Of a stretch of DNA of 64,000 nucleotides, positions 24,041 through 35,246 are shown one piece after another. The stretch spans positions 858,501 through 922,500 of the forward strand of contig NC_088787.1 in the NCBI RefSeq assembly GCF_949628265.1. Direction: 5' to 3'. Below the pieces are notes generated by a model. The model was not told the origin of the DNA. It did no database searches and was given only the letters and a program-made list of their open reading frames with translations. The stretch is from Cloeon dipterum. Taxonomy: Eukaryota; Arthropoda; Insecta; Ephemeroptera; Baetidae. The position numbers were made by a program, and so were the translations under genes. Numbering within the stretch: position 1 is the first letter of the stretch; the number at the start of each line of letters is the position of its first letter.

Positions 24041-25412
24041 TTAAAAATTCACTAAAGGATTCTTACCTGGCAAGGCCTCGGAGGCACCGACTGAAGCCTT
24101 TAAAAGCCTGTATCTAATATGCTTTCTTTCTTCTTGAAATACTGCTACCCAAAAAGTTCCATATTGGTCGGAGGCAAAAGTAAATGGCCAAAAAGAATCC
24201 AGTCCAACGGCCTAAAACCAAGCAAAGCAGTCAAGATTATTAACAATTTATAATAAAAGTTATTTTAAATCGGTGACCTATACCTGGTGAAAACGCTGCG
24301 CCTGAAATTTCTGGGTTGTGTTCCAAGATTGTATGTTGTTTGCGGAAAGAAAAGCGGAATATATTGTCCCATGGTTGTCCATCAGCATTCTATACGAATC
24401 AATGGTATTCCACTTTGCAATTGGTTTCGGATTTGCAGTTTCGGCTCCGCTTTGAAGTGTGGCGACGGGAATTGAATACAGTTCTCTGGAGTCGTATTTG
24501 CCAAGGTAGAGTTGTCTCGGTTTCTCCTTAGGGGAAAGAGCAAGGGAAATAACCTGTGTTCGTGGTGTTTCCACAATCCAAGATTCATTTCTTTCCAAAC
24601 TAAACACGACAATGTGTAGTTCAAGCCACCGCGTGATGTAGGCAAAGGTTCCTTCGGGTGTTTCGTCGATCGCCAAGTCGTGCATCCAGCCGTGAAAAGA
24701 AAACCGGTGAATAATTTTGGTTTGATCGTTGTTGATCAGGTCGATCGTCCAAAGTTTGGCATTGCAATAATTGTCGCTGCCGCTGTCGAGCACCCACAGC
24801 CTTCCAACGGAGTCCACTTGCAGCCCTACTGCCCATTCTATTTTGGTGCAGCTTCCAAAATCCTGCGAAAAGAGGAATTCATTGGCTCTTTTTAAAACAG
24901 TGTCCTGTTTAACGAATGACGCTCAGTAAATAAGTTTTTCTTCGAAAGTCAATTGCATTCAACCCAATCAATTCGGATTTAAGACAAAATTTATGAAAAA
25001 ATCTCAAGAATTGCGTATTAATTAATCTCTTTGCAGAATTATAACGAAAACATTCAAATGGACAAAGAACATTTTAATTTAATTTACTTACACGAAGATG
25101 CAAGTCCCACGAAGGAAATGGAGTGAGTTTTGGAGGTGCAGAGGACGCGCTGTTCGTGGGCAAGGACACCAGGGTCGCCGGAATGCCACTCATTTTCTCA
25201 AGGCTGAGGAAAATCCTTTCTCCGTAGACAGCCATGTAACGAGGTTCAATTTTCTCTGGTTTGTAAGTTCCATCTTCCAAAGCCTGTGTCCTTCTCGCTT
25301 CCGAAGGCCACTCGAAGTCCATTTCATGCCACTTGTAGACCTGAGTGAATTTTACGGCGGCGGACAGCAATGAAAGATGGAGCAAGAAAATGGCGCACAC
25401 AAATGGAGACAT
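24041..25412 (-). CDS. Yellow-like protein Y7, fourth exon deleted
   Basis: Exons 25412-25092, 24862-24284 and 24211-24067 encode the signal peptide MSPFVCAIFLLHLSLLSAA and a propeller with VDSVGRLWVLDSGS, LAIDETPEGTFAYI, YRMLMDNHGT and FASDQYGTFWVAV. After exon 3 the donor (CCAG|gtaaga) is still present, but no stalk/helix exon exists downstream: intron sequence runs straight into 3'-UTR-like sequence. Reading through the donor adds GKNPLVNF and a stop at 24041, for 356 residues in total. A secreted product made by intron retention is the simplest prediction. In the leader the splice donor equivalent to Y6 gtaaga reads ttgaga (25514-25509), so its first intron may also be miswired. Confidence 0.75.
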
Positions 25413-25514
25413 GCTTTCCGGGCTTTTCCAACTGTTCACACAGAATTGAAATTGACTTTTCTTCAAAATTAATTCTTAGAAAAGTAACGAAACAATAAGC
25501 TAAATGTTTCTCAA

Positions 25515-25632
25515 CACTTTAACTATCAAAATTGTGAAGATATGTCTGCGGAGTCCACACTTGCCCGATGTTAACGCTTGGAAGAATAACTCTCGAGTGA
25601 ATCGAGCAGGTCTCTCAGCTCATGCTTATATA
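25515..25632 (-). promoter_or_regulatory. Y7 core promoter and leader
   Basis: TATATAAGC (25632-25624) is followed by TTCACTCGAGAG at the expected start and by GTTAACATCGGGCAAGTG and CTCCGCAGACAT, as in the paralogues. The leader donor, AAAGTG|gtaaga in Y6, is AAAGTG|ttgaga here; the GT is lost. Confidence 0.55.
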
Positions 25633-26587
25633 GTGACAAATAACAGTCACCGATTGGATAATATTTATATTCCAAACAGCATGTTAAATTTGAGTGATCA
25701 ATAATTTAACTGTGCTAATATGTACAAGGAAAAAATAAAACTTTCTTACAAGTTACACCCTCTGCTCGGTTTGGACGGACAAAATCATCGTTACGATTGT
25801 CCAAGACCTACTTGCAATGCAGCAGAGATCCTGATTTTCAACGCAGGGAAGCCTAAAAAGAAATAATAATTTTTGCAATTCGACCTATGAAAAAATTTGA
25901 TGGGCCTATAAGATATTTATGAATTAGAAAATTCTTCCCTAAAAAATGTGGCGTTAATAGAAATTTCTATTAAAGAGATTTATAAAAAGTTTGAACATCT
26001 GTGAATCCTATATGGTAAATACATCGAAGGAAATTTCCGAACATCTAATTTTCGCCAATATTTCTAAACCGCGTTAAGGTAATTGTGTTTGTTTTCCCTT
26101 TATTAATTATATTTTTATCTCAATCATTTCCACCTATTTTTCTTGTAGAACTGAGCAGTTTTCAGTAAGATCAATTTAGTATTCCCTGCAGTGTTTTGTG
26201 TTGTTCACAGAAAGCGATAAAAAATTAATCAGGAGCTATGAAATGCATGCATTGGATTTCCATCTATGGACACGAATGAATGAGCCTCTTTCAAGTTGAC
26301 AAATAAATAAATAAGGAAGTTCAATTCTTCCTCGAACTCGTGTCGTGCAGAGGAAATGAAAATGAGCTAGGCGAAACCAGTCAAAATATGCCGTCTTTTC
26401 TGAATGAATTTTCGAAACAATGCGAGTGCAACCTGCGTTACTCTATTGTCCGGCAGGTTGCATACTAATCTCCAATTCAAGCAGAGAATAATATTATTGG
26501 TTTTTTTACCGGATAAGGGACTACTTATTTTTTTAGAAAATGAAAAATAGTTTGAAAATTCCGATCTCGATTTTATTGAAGCATCTG
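25633..26587. other. Intergenic between Y7 and the MP array
   Basis: No gene is seen. AT-rich sequence; at about 26415-26465 it has GTGCAACCTGCGTTACTC and GCAGGTTGC, a motif pair also found near 32.13-32.17 kb and, decayed, near 28.35 kb. It therefore belongs to the repeat unit of the MP array. Confidence 0.4.
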
Positions 26588-27263
26588 CTATACATTATTA
26601 TTTCCGTTATTTGCAGCGTTTGGATTTTTCTGTTGTTGGATACCGCTGAGCACTGTCACAACTATAACTAGAACAAATAGAATTGGGTGTTATCGTTAGA
26701 ATAACTTGATTATTGGGAAAACACTTACTCATCAAAATTAAATAATAATACACAAGTACAATGGGTGAATAGAGTAAAAATGCAATCGGCCACACAACTA
26801 CGCCAAAACCCGCAGCCCAAAGGTCCAGGTTGGATATGTTGGTGAGCGCACAGAAGACCAGCAAGCCAAAAATGTTGAAAATCGAGCAGACTAAATCGTC
26901 AAAAATTAAAATCAATCAGGTATAAGGTATATATTTTCAAACGTACTTATGAATACGAAGCAAACACGGATATATTTAAACACCGATGAATCGCTTTCGA
27001 TTGCGGCATCCTAAAAAATCTTTTATTTGCAAACAATACAATAACTTGAGAAATTAAGAACTCACCTCAACAACGAGGGGATCGAATTTAAGCTCTATTT
27101 TGGTAGCAAGTTCCGTAGATTCAGGCCTTGGCTCCGATTCTGGAGTGTTAGGAATTACCTTAGGCTCCTGTTTAAAAAAAAAATAAATATTGAGAATATT
27201 TTTGTTCTGAATACAAACCATTGGAATGACGCAAGTTGCAATTTTCGTTTGAGATTGCTCCAT
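26588..27263 (-). CDS. Small multi-pass membrane protein MP1
   Basis: Five exons (27263-27219, 27167-27066, 27010-26947, 26890-26729, 26667-26588) close in phase to 150 residues. The N-terminal third is hydrophilic and Pro/Glu-rich (MEQSQTKIATC, then ESEPRPESTELATK). Next come hydrophobic stretches: IRVCFVFIICSIFNIFGLLVF, then FGVVVWPIAFLLYSPIVLVYY with LILMIIVVTVL, so three or four membrane helices are inferred. The C-terminus is Asn/Gln-rich (NPNAANNGNNN). I do not recognise the family; the layout recalls arthropod small four-helix proteins of unknown function. It is the first of four tandem genes of identical exon structure. Confidence 0.75.
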
Positions 27264-28531
27264 ATTTTTCCTGATCAGCAAAATAGAAACGATTCAGTGA
27301 AGGAACGAAATAGTTGTGACTAAAATATTATTACTTTATTACACTAGTGCTAATACATTTCAAAAATAGTGGGGGCTGTTTATTTTTATTTCGTTTGAGT
27401 TTTTAATGTTATTGAGTTCCTCTATTTCATAACATTTATTTTCCAAATTATGAGTAACGTGTTATACAATGTTAAAAATATGCTTTTATTGAATGTAATT
27501 TCATGTTTGTTATTTTGATAACCATGAGAATTTATAATAAAATTTATTATTCTTACAGAAGTGAGCGACAGTTTATCACGCTTCTCAATATTATAATTTT
27601 GAAACAAGAAGACAGAAAACGAATGGACTCTTAATCCAAATGGACGTGGAGAAATTAGCCGAACTATAGGTTTTTAACCAAAATAATAGTTTTCTAAATA
27701 ATCAATCCAAAAAAGGAGCATCGTAATAAAAATAGCGACATTAGAGAACTCTGTGCGACGTAACATCGTTGGCCTTTTTTCAAACTTCTACGCCATGCTA
27801 TTAGGTAGTCAAACGATGGTCCAAACCAATTTACTCATTCATTACTGTTTAAATACTGGACAGTATCTGCTGCGAATGTGAAATCATTCAAGAAGGGCAA
27901 AACATTGGAATGAAGAATAAAACTGCCGTTATAAAAATCTGAATGTTTTTATTTCTTTTTTTCAATAACACCCAGCATGAAAATACAGACATTGGAGGAG
28001 TTATATAGATATTTTGAATGATAGTCCATGAAGTTTATTCAAATTAAAATACAATGTTTAATTTCCCAAGATCCGCTGAGATTTCACTCTAAAGAACAAA
28101 ATAAACATAAAAATGCTGATATTATTTGCTCAAACAATGATCTAAAGTTACATCTCAGCGAATGTAATTGATTTGATCATGCATATAACTTTTGGTGTTT
28201 TTGCTGGAAACTTTTTCTGCAAGTGTTCGGCCCTTTTGGCATTGTGAGATATTTCTATATCTTATTGAAACATCAAAGACAACGCTTTTGAATTGATGCT
28301 TTCCACCAGGTCCTCGGTGAACTGCTGTATTTTGTATTTTCTAAGCAATTCAAGTGAAACCTGCGTCCGGCATGTTGAATACAATTCTCCTATTTGAGTG
28401 AAGATTATTAAAAAGACGCGAACTAATTTATTTTCTTGTACCGGATGAGAACGAAACTTCAAAACATTTTTTGCATAAGCCTACATATTTTCTAGAAAAT
28501 GAAAAATTAGTTTCAACTTCTGATCTAGATT
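27264..28531. other. Intergenic between MP1 and MP2
   Basis: No gene is seen. The immediate upstream of MP1 (27270-27310) has CACTGAATCG on the minus strand, an initiator-like site shared by all four units. The rest is AT-rich with short repeats shared among units, such as GAAACATG and the TTTATTG-type stretches near 27.48 and 29.49 kb. Confidence 0.4.
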
Positions 28532-29282
28532 TTATTGAAGCAACTGCGAAACACTATTATTTCCGTTATTTGCATCATTTCGATTGTTCTGTTGTTCGAT
28601 ATCATTTTCTGCACTTCCACCATGAAGATGCCAGATCATTAGCAACAATCCAACTAAAAACAAATAGCATGTTAGTTATCGTTAGAGTAGACGCACTTAA
28701 GTATAGGAAAAACACTTACTCGCAAGAACACAAAAGTAAAATAAACTATAATAGGGACAATCATTGATAATCATAAAGGTGACCACTGCAAACCACACAA
28801 GCAAAGAAATGATTACGCCGAATAATGCAGCCGAAAGGTACAGGTCAGACTTTCTGATGTAATTGTAGATGACCAGAAACCCATAAATGCCGAAAATCGA
28901 GCAGACTAAATAATCAAAAATTAAAATCAATTAGGTAAAGGGTATTTTCAAATGTACTTATGAACACGAAGCAAACACGGATATTTTTAAACACCGATGA
29001 ATCGCTTTCGATTGCGGCATCCTAAAAATCTTTTATTAGCAAACACTGCAATAACATGTGAAATTCAGAACTCACCTCAAGAACGAGGGGATTGAATTTG
29101 AGCTGTATTTTCGTAGCAAATATCGTAGATTCAGGCCTTCGAATTAGCTTCGATTCTGAAGAGTGTGGAATAACCTTTGGCTCCTGTTTCAATTAAGAAA
29201 AATAAATACTGATAATATTTTTGCTCTGAATACAAACCATCTGAACGACGCAAGTTGCAGTGTTCGTTCGAGGTTGCTCCAA
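28532..29282 (-). CDS. Small multi-pass membrane protein MP2 (first ATG lost)
   Basis: Exons 29282-29238, 29183-29076, 29021-28958, 28905-28720 and 28653-28532 keep one open frame of up to 174 residues. The N-terminal MEQ codon of MP1 and MP3 is TTG here (29282-29280), so either a non-AUG start or the ATG closing exon 1 (29240-29238) is used; the latter gives a protein 14 residues shorter. Body: hydrophilic segment ESKLIRRPESTIFATK, helices in ICSIFGIYGFLVIYNYI and FGVIISLLVWFAVVTFMI, and an Asn/Gln-rich tail longer than in MP1. Frame conservation despite the lost start argues that it is still translated. Confidence 0.65.
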
Positions 29283-30104
29283 CCTTGCCTGATCAAAAAC
29301 TAGAAACGATTCAGTGAAGGAACGAAATAGTTGTGACTCAATTGTTTTCAATTTATTTCACTAGTGCTAATGGCTTTTTATTTTTCTTCCGTAAGAATTT
29401 TGAATGTTATTGAATTCCTTTGTTTCCTGTAGTCAGAAAAATAGTTTCGAATTATGAGAAACATGTTGTGCAATGTTAAAAACTTGCTTTTATTGTATGT
29501 GATGTTAAATATTCCGTTAATCTATGAGAATTTATTGTTTAGAAGCATTAAGTGGTAGTTTATCACTTGATTGAACGCGTTTTTTGGAAATAAATTGAAT
29601 CTAGTTTTATCCTAATCACTCCACCTATATTTTTTGCGCATCTGTAAGGTCAGATCGCTTCTTTTATTATCTCACTGAGAGGCGGAAACTCATCACTGCG
29701 CATGCGTGACCCAATTTAAAACCTTCTGCACAGTCGAAATTCCCACCGGGGGGCTGGCTTGCATTTTTTGTGGTTTCCCGCCGGTCAGAAATAAATAAAG
29801 CGTTGAAATTATGAAGGCCAATCAGCAGAAAGTACAGCGACCGATCAGAAGTGTAAAAAAAGAGGCGTGTCGACCAAATGATTTCATTCCGTTTTCCCGA
29901 TGAGCCATCTAACGGTCGATTCACCAATTACCAGGCTAATCATTTGTTAGTAAAGAAATAGCAACAAAGATATTCATTTTCTAGAAAATATGTATATTTT
30001 CTAGAAAATGAAAAATAGTTTGAAAATTGTGATCTAGATTTTATTGAAGCAACTCTGCTACACATTTTATTATTTCCGTTAATTGCAGCGTTTGGATTGT
30101 TCGT
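29283..30104. other. Intergenic between MP2 and MP3, with a promoter-like repeat
   Basis: No coding gene is seen. About 29645-29940 is the first copy of a GC-richer repeat described separately. It is followed by a block around 30030 (tctagattttattgaagcaa) that also closes MP2 and MP4. Confidence 0.45.
29645..29940. repeat. Promoter-like dispersed repeat, copy 1
   Basis: Matches 31660-31990 in the same orientation: ACTCATCACTGCGCATGCGTG, then AAAACCTTCTGC, TTTCCCGCCGGTCAGAA, GAGCCATCTAACGG and GATTCACCAATTACC. The CTGCGCATGCGTG core resembles an NRF-1-type palindromic site, and CCAAT motifs are present. Copy 1 has small insertions relative to copy 2. Confidence 0.65.
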
Positions 30105-30783
30105 CTATTGTTGGCTACCATTTTCTGAACTGTAAAGACTGCTGAGAATTCTCAAAACTACAACTAGAAACAAATAGCACGGGTGTTATCGTTAGAGTAA
30201 CTATATAATTATTGGGAAAACACTTACGCATCAAAGAGATCCAATAATACGCAAATATATCGGGGAAAAAGATGAACCATGCAATCGGCCAGACAACCAA
30301 ACTAGAAATTGCTACGCCAAAACACGCAGCCAAAAGGTCCAGGTCGGACATGCTGATAAACGCGTAGAGGACCGACAAGCCAAAAATGTTGAAAAACGAG
30401 CAGACTAAATAACCGAAAATTAAAATCAACTAAGTTTAAGATACAATTCAAAAGTACTTATCAACACGAAGAGGAAAACACAGATTGTTTTAAACATCGA
30501 TGAATCGCTTTCGATTGTGGCATGCTGCGGGCTATCCTAAAAAATATTTTATTAGCAAACACCGCTGTTTATTGAGGTATGTAGAACTCACCTCAACATC
30601 GAAGAAATTGAATTCGAGCTGTATTTTCGTAGCAAATACCGTTGGCTTCGAATCTGCAGATTGTGGAATCACGTTGGGCTCCTGTTTAAATTCAGAAATA
30701 AAAATCTTGTGGATATTTTTGCTCTGAATACAAACCACTGGAATGACGTTATTTGCAGTGTTCGTCGTTTGAGGTTGCTCCAT
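30105..30783 (-). CDS. Small multi-pass membrane protein MP3
   Basis: Exons 30783-30736, 30681-30592, 30536-30458, 30404-30228 and 30163-30105 close in phase to 150 residues. It opens MEQPQTTNTANNVIPV; the last codon of exon 1 is GTG, so unlike MP1, MP2 and MP4 it can only start at the first ATG. Exon 3 is 15 nt longer than in MP1 (DSPQHATIESDSS). Helices: ICVFLFVL with SFFNIFGLSVLYAFI, ACFGVAISSLVVWPIAWFI and the C-terminal LVVLRIL. The tail is shortened by an early TAG after ENGSQQ. Confidence 0.7.
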
Positions 30784-32376
30784 ATTTGTCCCGATCAAAA
30801 AAATGAAACGATATTCAGTGAAGGAACAAAATAGTTGTGACTCAAATGTTTTCAATTTAACACATTAGTGCTATTGATTTTAAAAACAGTAGGGGCTTTT
30901 TATTTTTCTTTCCTCTGTTTTATGAAATCAGAAAAATAAAGTCCGCGCATAACTTTTCGAATTATGAGAAACATGTCAATAATAACAGTATTCAAATAAC
31001 CGGATTTCAAACTGAATGCAGCATTAAATGAAATATGATTTCCAAAATTGAATTTAAGACCGAAAATAAAGAAGCTCAATTAGATATTGATTTGTCACCA
31101 CTAACTCTGCCAAGTCTTAGGAAGTTTCTCCCACACTTGCCCGAAGTCAACGCATGGATGAAAAACTCTCAAATGACCAGAGAGTTATTTTCTCGAACGT
31201 TATTTATTTTATAGAGGCAAAGTGGGAGTGTCTCCTAATGGAACATAATGCGAGGTGAGGGTGAGGGAGAAATAGTTTCACAACACTAACTTGCGACCAA
31301 AATACATAACATCCAGGTGCTCGAGGGTTAAAGTGCTTTAGATTGCAAAACAACCAAAAAAGATTGCGTCACTATTTAGAAATCTACTGTCCCATAGGAG
31401 GATGTGGAATTTCGATATAATAAACATGTTTTGGTCCTCTAGGAGATTACTTAGTTAATGCAGGTTAACAAATATCCTTAAGAATATCGCGTTCGGCAAA
31501 TTGGAATGAAAACCATTGTGGTTCCATGGAGGATTACTTTGACGCAGTTTGAGCAATATATTCTCGTGAAAGAGTGTCTGGAAATACCACAAAAGGATTC
31601 ACAAGGCGCTTAAATTGACGTGTTTTTATGGTTGTTTGATATTCGCCCATTTTGAAGCTGCGCAGTAAACTCGTGCGCATCTTTAACATGCGCAGAATAT
31701 ATGTTCAAATCGCTTCTTAAACTCACAGGGAGGTTGAAACTCATCACTGCGCATGCGTGACCCAAATTAAAACCTTCTGCGCAGTCGTAATTCCACCAGG
31801 GGCTGGGTTGCGATCTGTGTTGGTTTCCCGCCGGTCAGAAGTCAAAATGGCGTCGAAATTAAAGGAGACAGTCCAGCGGCCAATCAGAAGAGGCGTGCTG
31901 ACCGAGTAATTTCATTCCCGCGTATTTTGTTACATTTCCATGGCCTGATGTGCCATCTAACGGTTGATTCACCAATTACCGGGCGAATCAGCTGTTTGTA
32001 AAGAAAAATATCCATTGTGCTGAAGCTATTGTCATGATTAATTTCATTTTACGATTGGAGCTATATTCCACCGTACTCTACCAGACGCCATATATCTGAC
32101 CGTCGTTTTAATCTTGGTATTTTTGAAACTTTGCGAGTGCATCCTGCGTTACTCTATTGTCCTGCAGGTTGCTTATTGTTCTCATATATTCGAGCACAGA
32201 ATAATAAATAGCGCGAGCAAAATTAATCTCCTTTTTCCGGATAAGAAAGAAACTTCAAATGTGTGCATAATCTTACATATGTTTTTTTTCTATAAAATGA
32301 AAAATGGTTTGAAAATTCTGATCTAGATTTTATTGAAGCAAATGCTAAACATTTTTATTTCCGTTATTTGCATCAT
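30784..32376. other. Intergenic between MP3 and MP4
   Basis: No gene is seen. Around 31098-31200 there is a decayed yellow-type leader on the minus strand (CACCACTAACTCTGCCAAG, then CTCCCACACTTGCCCGAAGTCAACGC), indicating that a yellow-like promoter once stood here. About 31660-31990 is copy 2 of the promoter-like repeat. Confidence 0.5.
31660..31990. repeat. Promoter-like dispersed repeat, copy 2
   Basis: Partner of 29645-29940. It keeps CACTGCGCATGCGTGACC, GGTTTCCCGCCGGTCAGAA, a YY1-like AAAATGGCGTCG and CCATCTAACGGTTGATTCACC. No transcript start or open frame is evident next to either copy. Confidence 0.6.
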
Positions 32377-33074
32377 TTAGAGATTGTTCTGTTGTTGGAC
32401 ACCATTTCTCGTTCCTTCAGACTTTACCATTGCCGAGGTCACTTCAGTAAGTCCATCTATAAACAAATAGCATGGTTGTAACCGTTAGAGTAGACGCAAT
32501 AATTAATTATTGGGAAAACACTTACATATCAAAAACACCCACCAAAGTAGATGATATATAACAAAATCGGGAAAGACATTAGATATAAATAAGCCCAAAC
32601 CCGCAGCCAAAAGGTACAGGGGGGAATTTTTGATGAACACGAAGATGACCAGAAACCCAAAATAGCTGAATAAAGAGCAGACTAAATAACAAAAAATCAA
32701 AATTAAAATCAATTAGGTACAAGATATTTTCAAATGTACTTATGAACACGATGAAAACACAGATTCGGTTATACACCGAATCGCATTCGCCTGCGGCTTT
32801 TTGCGGGATATCCTGTGGCGTTAAAAAATATTTCATTAGAAAACACCGCAATTTATTAAGGTATTATAGGAACTCACCGCAACAACGAGGGGATCGAATT
32901 TAAGTGGTATTTTCGTGGCAAATACCGTAGATTCAGGGTTTGGCTTCGATTCTGGACTGTTGGAGACCTCGGACTCCTGTTTAAATTAAGAAAATAAGTC
33001 TTGTGGATATTTCTGCTCTGAATACAAACCATTGGAATGACGCAAGTTGCAGTGTTCGTTCGAGGTTGTTCTAT
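32377..33074 (-). CDS. Small multi-pass membrane protein MP4 (first ATG lost)
   Basis: Exons 33074-33030, 32976-32878, 32812-32740, 32681-32526 and 32456-32377 keep one open frame of up to 150 codons. The MP1 start codon is ATA here (33074-33072). The only nearby ATG is the last codon of exon 1 (33032-33030). The hydrophilic part contains NSPESKPNPESTVFATK; exon 3 reads DIPQKAAGECDSVYNRICVFIVFI; helices follow in LFSYFGFLVIFVFI and AAGLGLFISNVF. The C-terminus is GVQQQNNL. Same caveat on the start as MP2. Confidence 0.65.
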
Positions 33075-33742
33075 CCTTGCCTGATAAAAAACTAGAAACG
33101 ATTCAGTGAGGGGACGAAATACTAGTTGGGTCTAAGATGTTTTCGGTTTGATATATTTTAAAAATAGTGAGGGCACTTTACATTTTTACTTTTCGAATTA
33201 TGAGAAACATATATATTATGCAATGTCTAGGTAAAAATATGTTTTATGTATGTATTAATCGTATTATAATGTTTGTTATGCCACTAACCGCTGAGAAAAT
33301 GACTCATTGTTATACAGTTGCGTCAATTGCAATGTGTCGAACAAGGGCAAAACTTGGAACGATGAATAAAATTGTAATAATAAAAAGCTGAGTTATTTTC
33401 TTTTTATTATTGAAACACCCAGCATGAAATATCCGAAATATCCGGCAATTTCTTGCCGGGCAGATCTTCTTCCTCAAGGGTAGGATTATAGGACAATATA
33501 TTCGGATTTTTTCACTGTTAATCATGCGAAAAATGATTAAAAATATTTTAGAACACAATTTTTTAATTAAATGCCGCAGCAGCAGGATTGGAAATTGACA
33601 GTTGGGTGGCTGTGAGTTTTGGACGACGGAAACAACGTTTCTCCGTCCAAACTTGTAAGAATGAATGTTTTTATTTGTTCATTTTACATACCACTTATTG
33701 TTTAGTCAAATAAGATCTTTGGAATGTTTTCTGTTGGGCGCT
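33075..33742. other. Intergenic before Y8
   Basis: No gene is seen. AT-rich; MP4 minus-strand initiator-like CACTGAATCG lies near 33098-33107. Confidence 0.4.
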
Positions 33743-33852
33743 TATAAACATGGACTGAACGCAGCTCTATCTGGAGTCACTTCAGAGTTAGTCTTCCAAG
33801 CGATAACATCGCGATCAAGCGTCATACTCCGCAGACTAAACTCCACAAATCG
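33743..33852 (+). promoter_or_regulatory. Y8 core promoter and non-coding first exon
   Basis: TATAAACATGG (33743-33753) is followed by GAGTCACTTCAGAG at the expected start and the conserved leader (CTTCCAAGCGATAACATCG, then CTCCGCAGACTAAACTCCAC) ending at donor ATCG|gtaagt (exon end 33852). It is essentially the mirror of the Y2 promoter. Confidence 0.65.
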
Positions 33853-33975
33853 GTAAGTGATTATGAGCTTATTTCTTAGCTCCTCCTAAACCCTAAACCC
33901 TTCAGCTTGTCAGGGTAGGTGGAGACCTGTCTAACAATGCATTTTTTTGAACAGTTTACAGAATTAGCTAGAAGC

Positions 33976-35246
33976 ATGTCTCCCGCGTATTTCGTCGCCA
34001 TTTTCTTGCTCCACCTTGCCGCGTGCCTGACCTCCGCCGTCAACTTCGCTCAAGTCTACGAGTGGCCTGAAATGGACTACGAGTGGCCTTCGGAGGAAAG
34101 CAGGGCACAGGCCCTAGAAGATGAAACATTCATGCAAGAGTATATTGAGCCTATTTACATGGCTGTCGACGGAACAAGGATCTTCCTCAGCCTTAAGAAA
34201 TATCCAGGCATTCCTGTGAGTCTGGTGTCCTTGCCGAGCAGCGCAGCGTCATCTGCGTCCCCGAAGATGACACCAATCTCTTCGTGGGACACGAATGTAA
34301 GTTTTATTAAGAACAAATTTTATTCTGCTTAATTTGTTTTAAAATACAAAGTTGGAAAACTGCGACAAAATTGATAAGGCAAAAGGACTGCAAGTGGACT
34401 CGGTCGGCAGGCTGTGGGTGCTCGACGAGACAAGCTACGATTCCAAATGTTCTGCCAAACTGTTTATTTTGAACTTGACAAACGATCAAACCGAACTCAT
34501 TCATCATTTCCCATTTCGCTATTTTCTGGACGACTTGATGCTCGACGAAACACCCGACGGAACCTTTGCCTACATCTCGCGGTGGAATTATCCACACATT
34601 GTCGTGTTTAATTTGGAAAGAAAGCAGTCTTGGTTTGTGCACACGCCAGGAATCGAGGCTTCGTCCATCGCCCTGTCTCCTAAGGTCCAGGAACCGAGAC
34701 AGCTTTTCCTTAGCAATTTTTACAAAAATGAGCTGTATTCCATTTCGGTCGCCGAACTTCGCAATGGAATTAAAACTTCAGATCCGGTACTAATTGGACA
34801 GTGGTCTGGACGCGCAGAAAGAATGCTGATGGACAACCAATGGATACTATATGCCGCCTTTTGGAGCACCAATTACTTATCCTTTTATGACTCATATTAC
34901 CCGCTATTTGAGGAGGAGCGTTTTTATGAGGTAACAGTTACAAATTTTGAAATAACTCACATGAAATTAGTTCACTCCAAATAAGAATAGAATTAATTTG
35001 ATTTATAAGAAATAGAGAGTCAAATTGGTGATAGAGTCAGAGGTGAAAATTATTTTATTGAGCCCGAGAGCATGTTTTGCTTGGTTTCAGGTCGCTAGCT
35101 TCGATTTTCCTTGGTATTTTACTTTTGCGCTGGACAAAAATGAAACTCTTTGGATGACAATGTACAATTGGGAAAATCAGCCAAGATACTCGCTTTTGAA
35201 GGCTGCGCTCGGAGAAAGGTCGGACATGTTTGAGAACTATAGCTAG
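33976..35246 (+). CDS. Yellow-like protein Y8, stop codon at the exon 3 donor
   Basis: Exons 33976-34296, 34352-34930 and 35091-35246 give 351 residues. The first coding exon starts at acceptor gaacag (33954), with ATG 21 nt later. The signal peptide has MSPAYFVAIFLLHLAACLTSA. The core keeps VDSVGRLWVLDETS, LMLDETPDGTFAYI and FALDKNETLWMTM. FPSWDMH is changed to ISSWDTN. Intron 1 is only 55 nt and its acceptor is an A-rich tacaaag. Exon 3 ends FENYS and TAG, with the stop directly against gtaagt, so splicing to any exon 4 would not extend the protein. An exon-4-like acceptor (attttcag, 35312-35319) survives downstream. Predicted to be secreted. Confidence 0.75.

Noticed and set aside
33884-33902. 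CCTAAACCCTAAACCC telomere-like sequence
   Set aside because: Fewer than three repeat units in the Y8 first intron; chance or a very short degenerate repeat.
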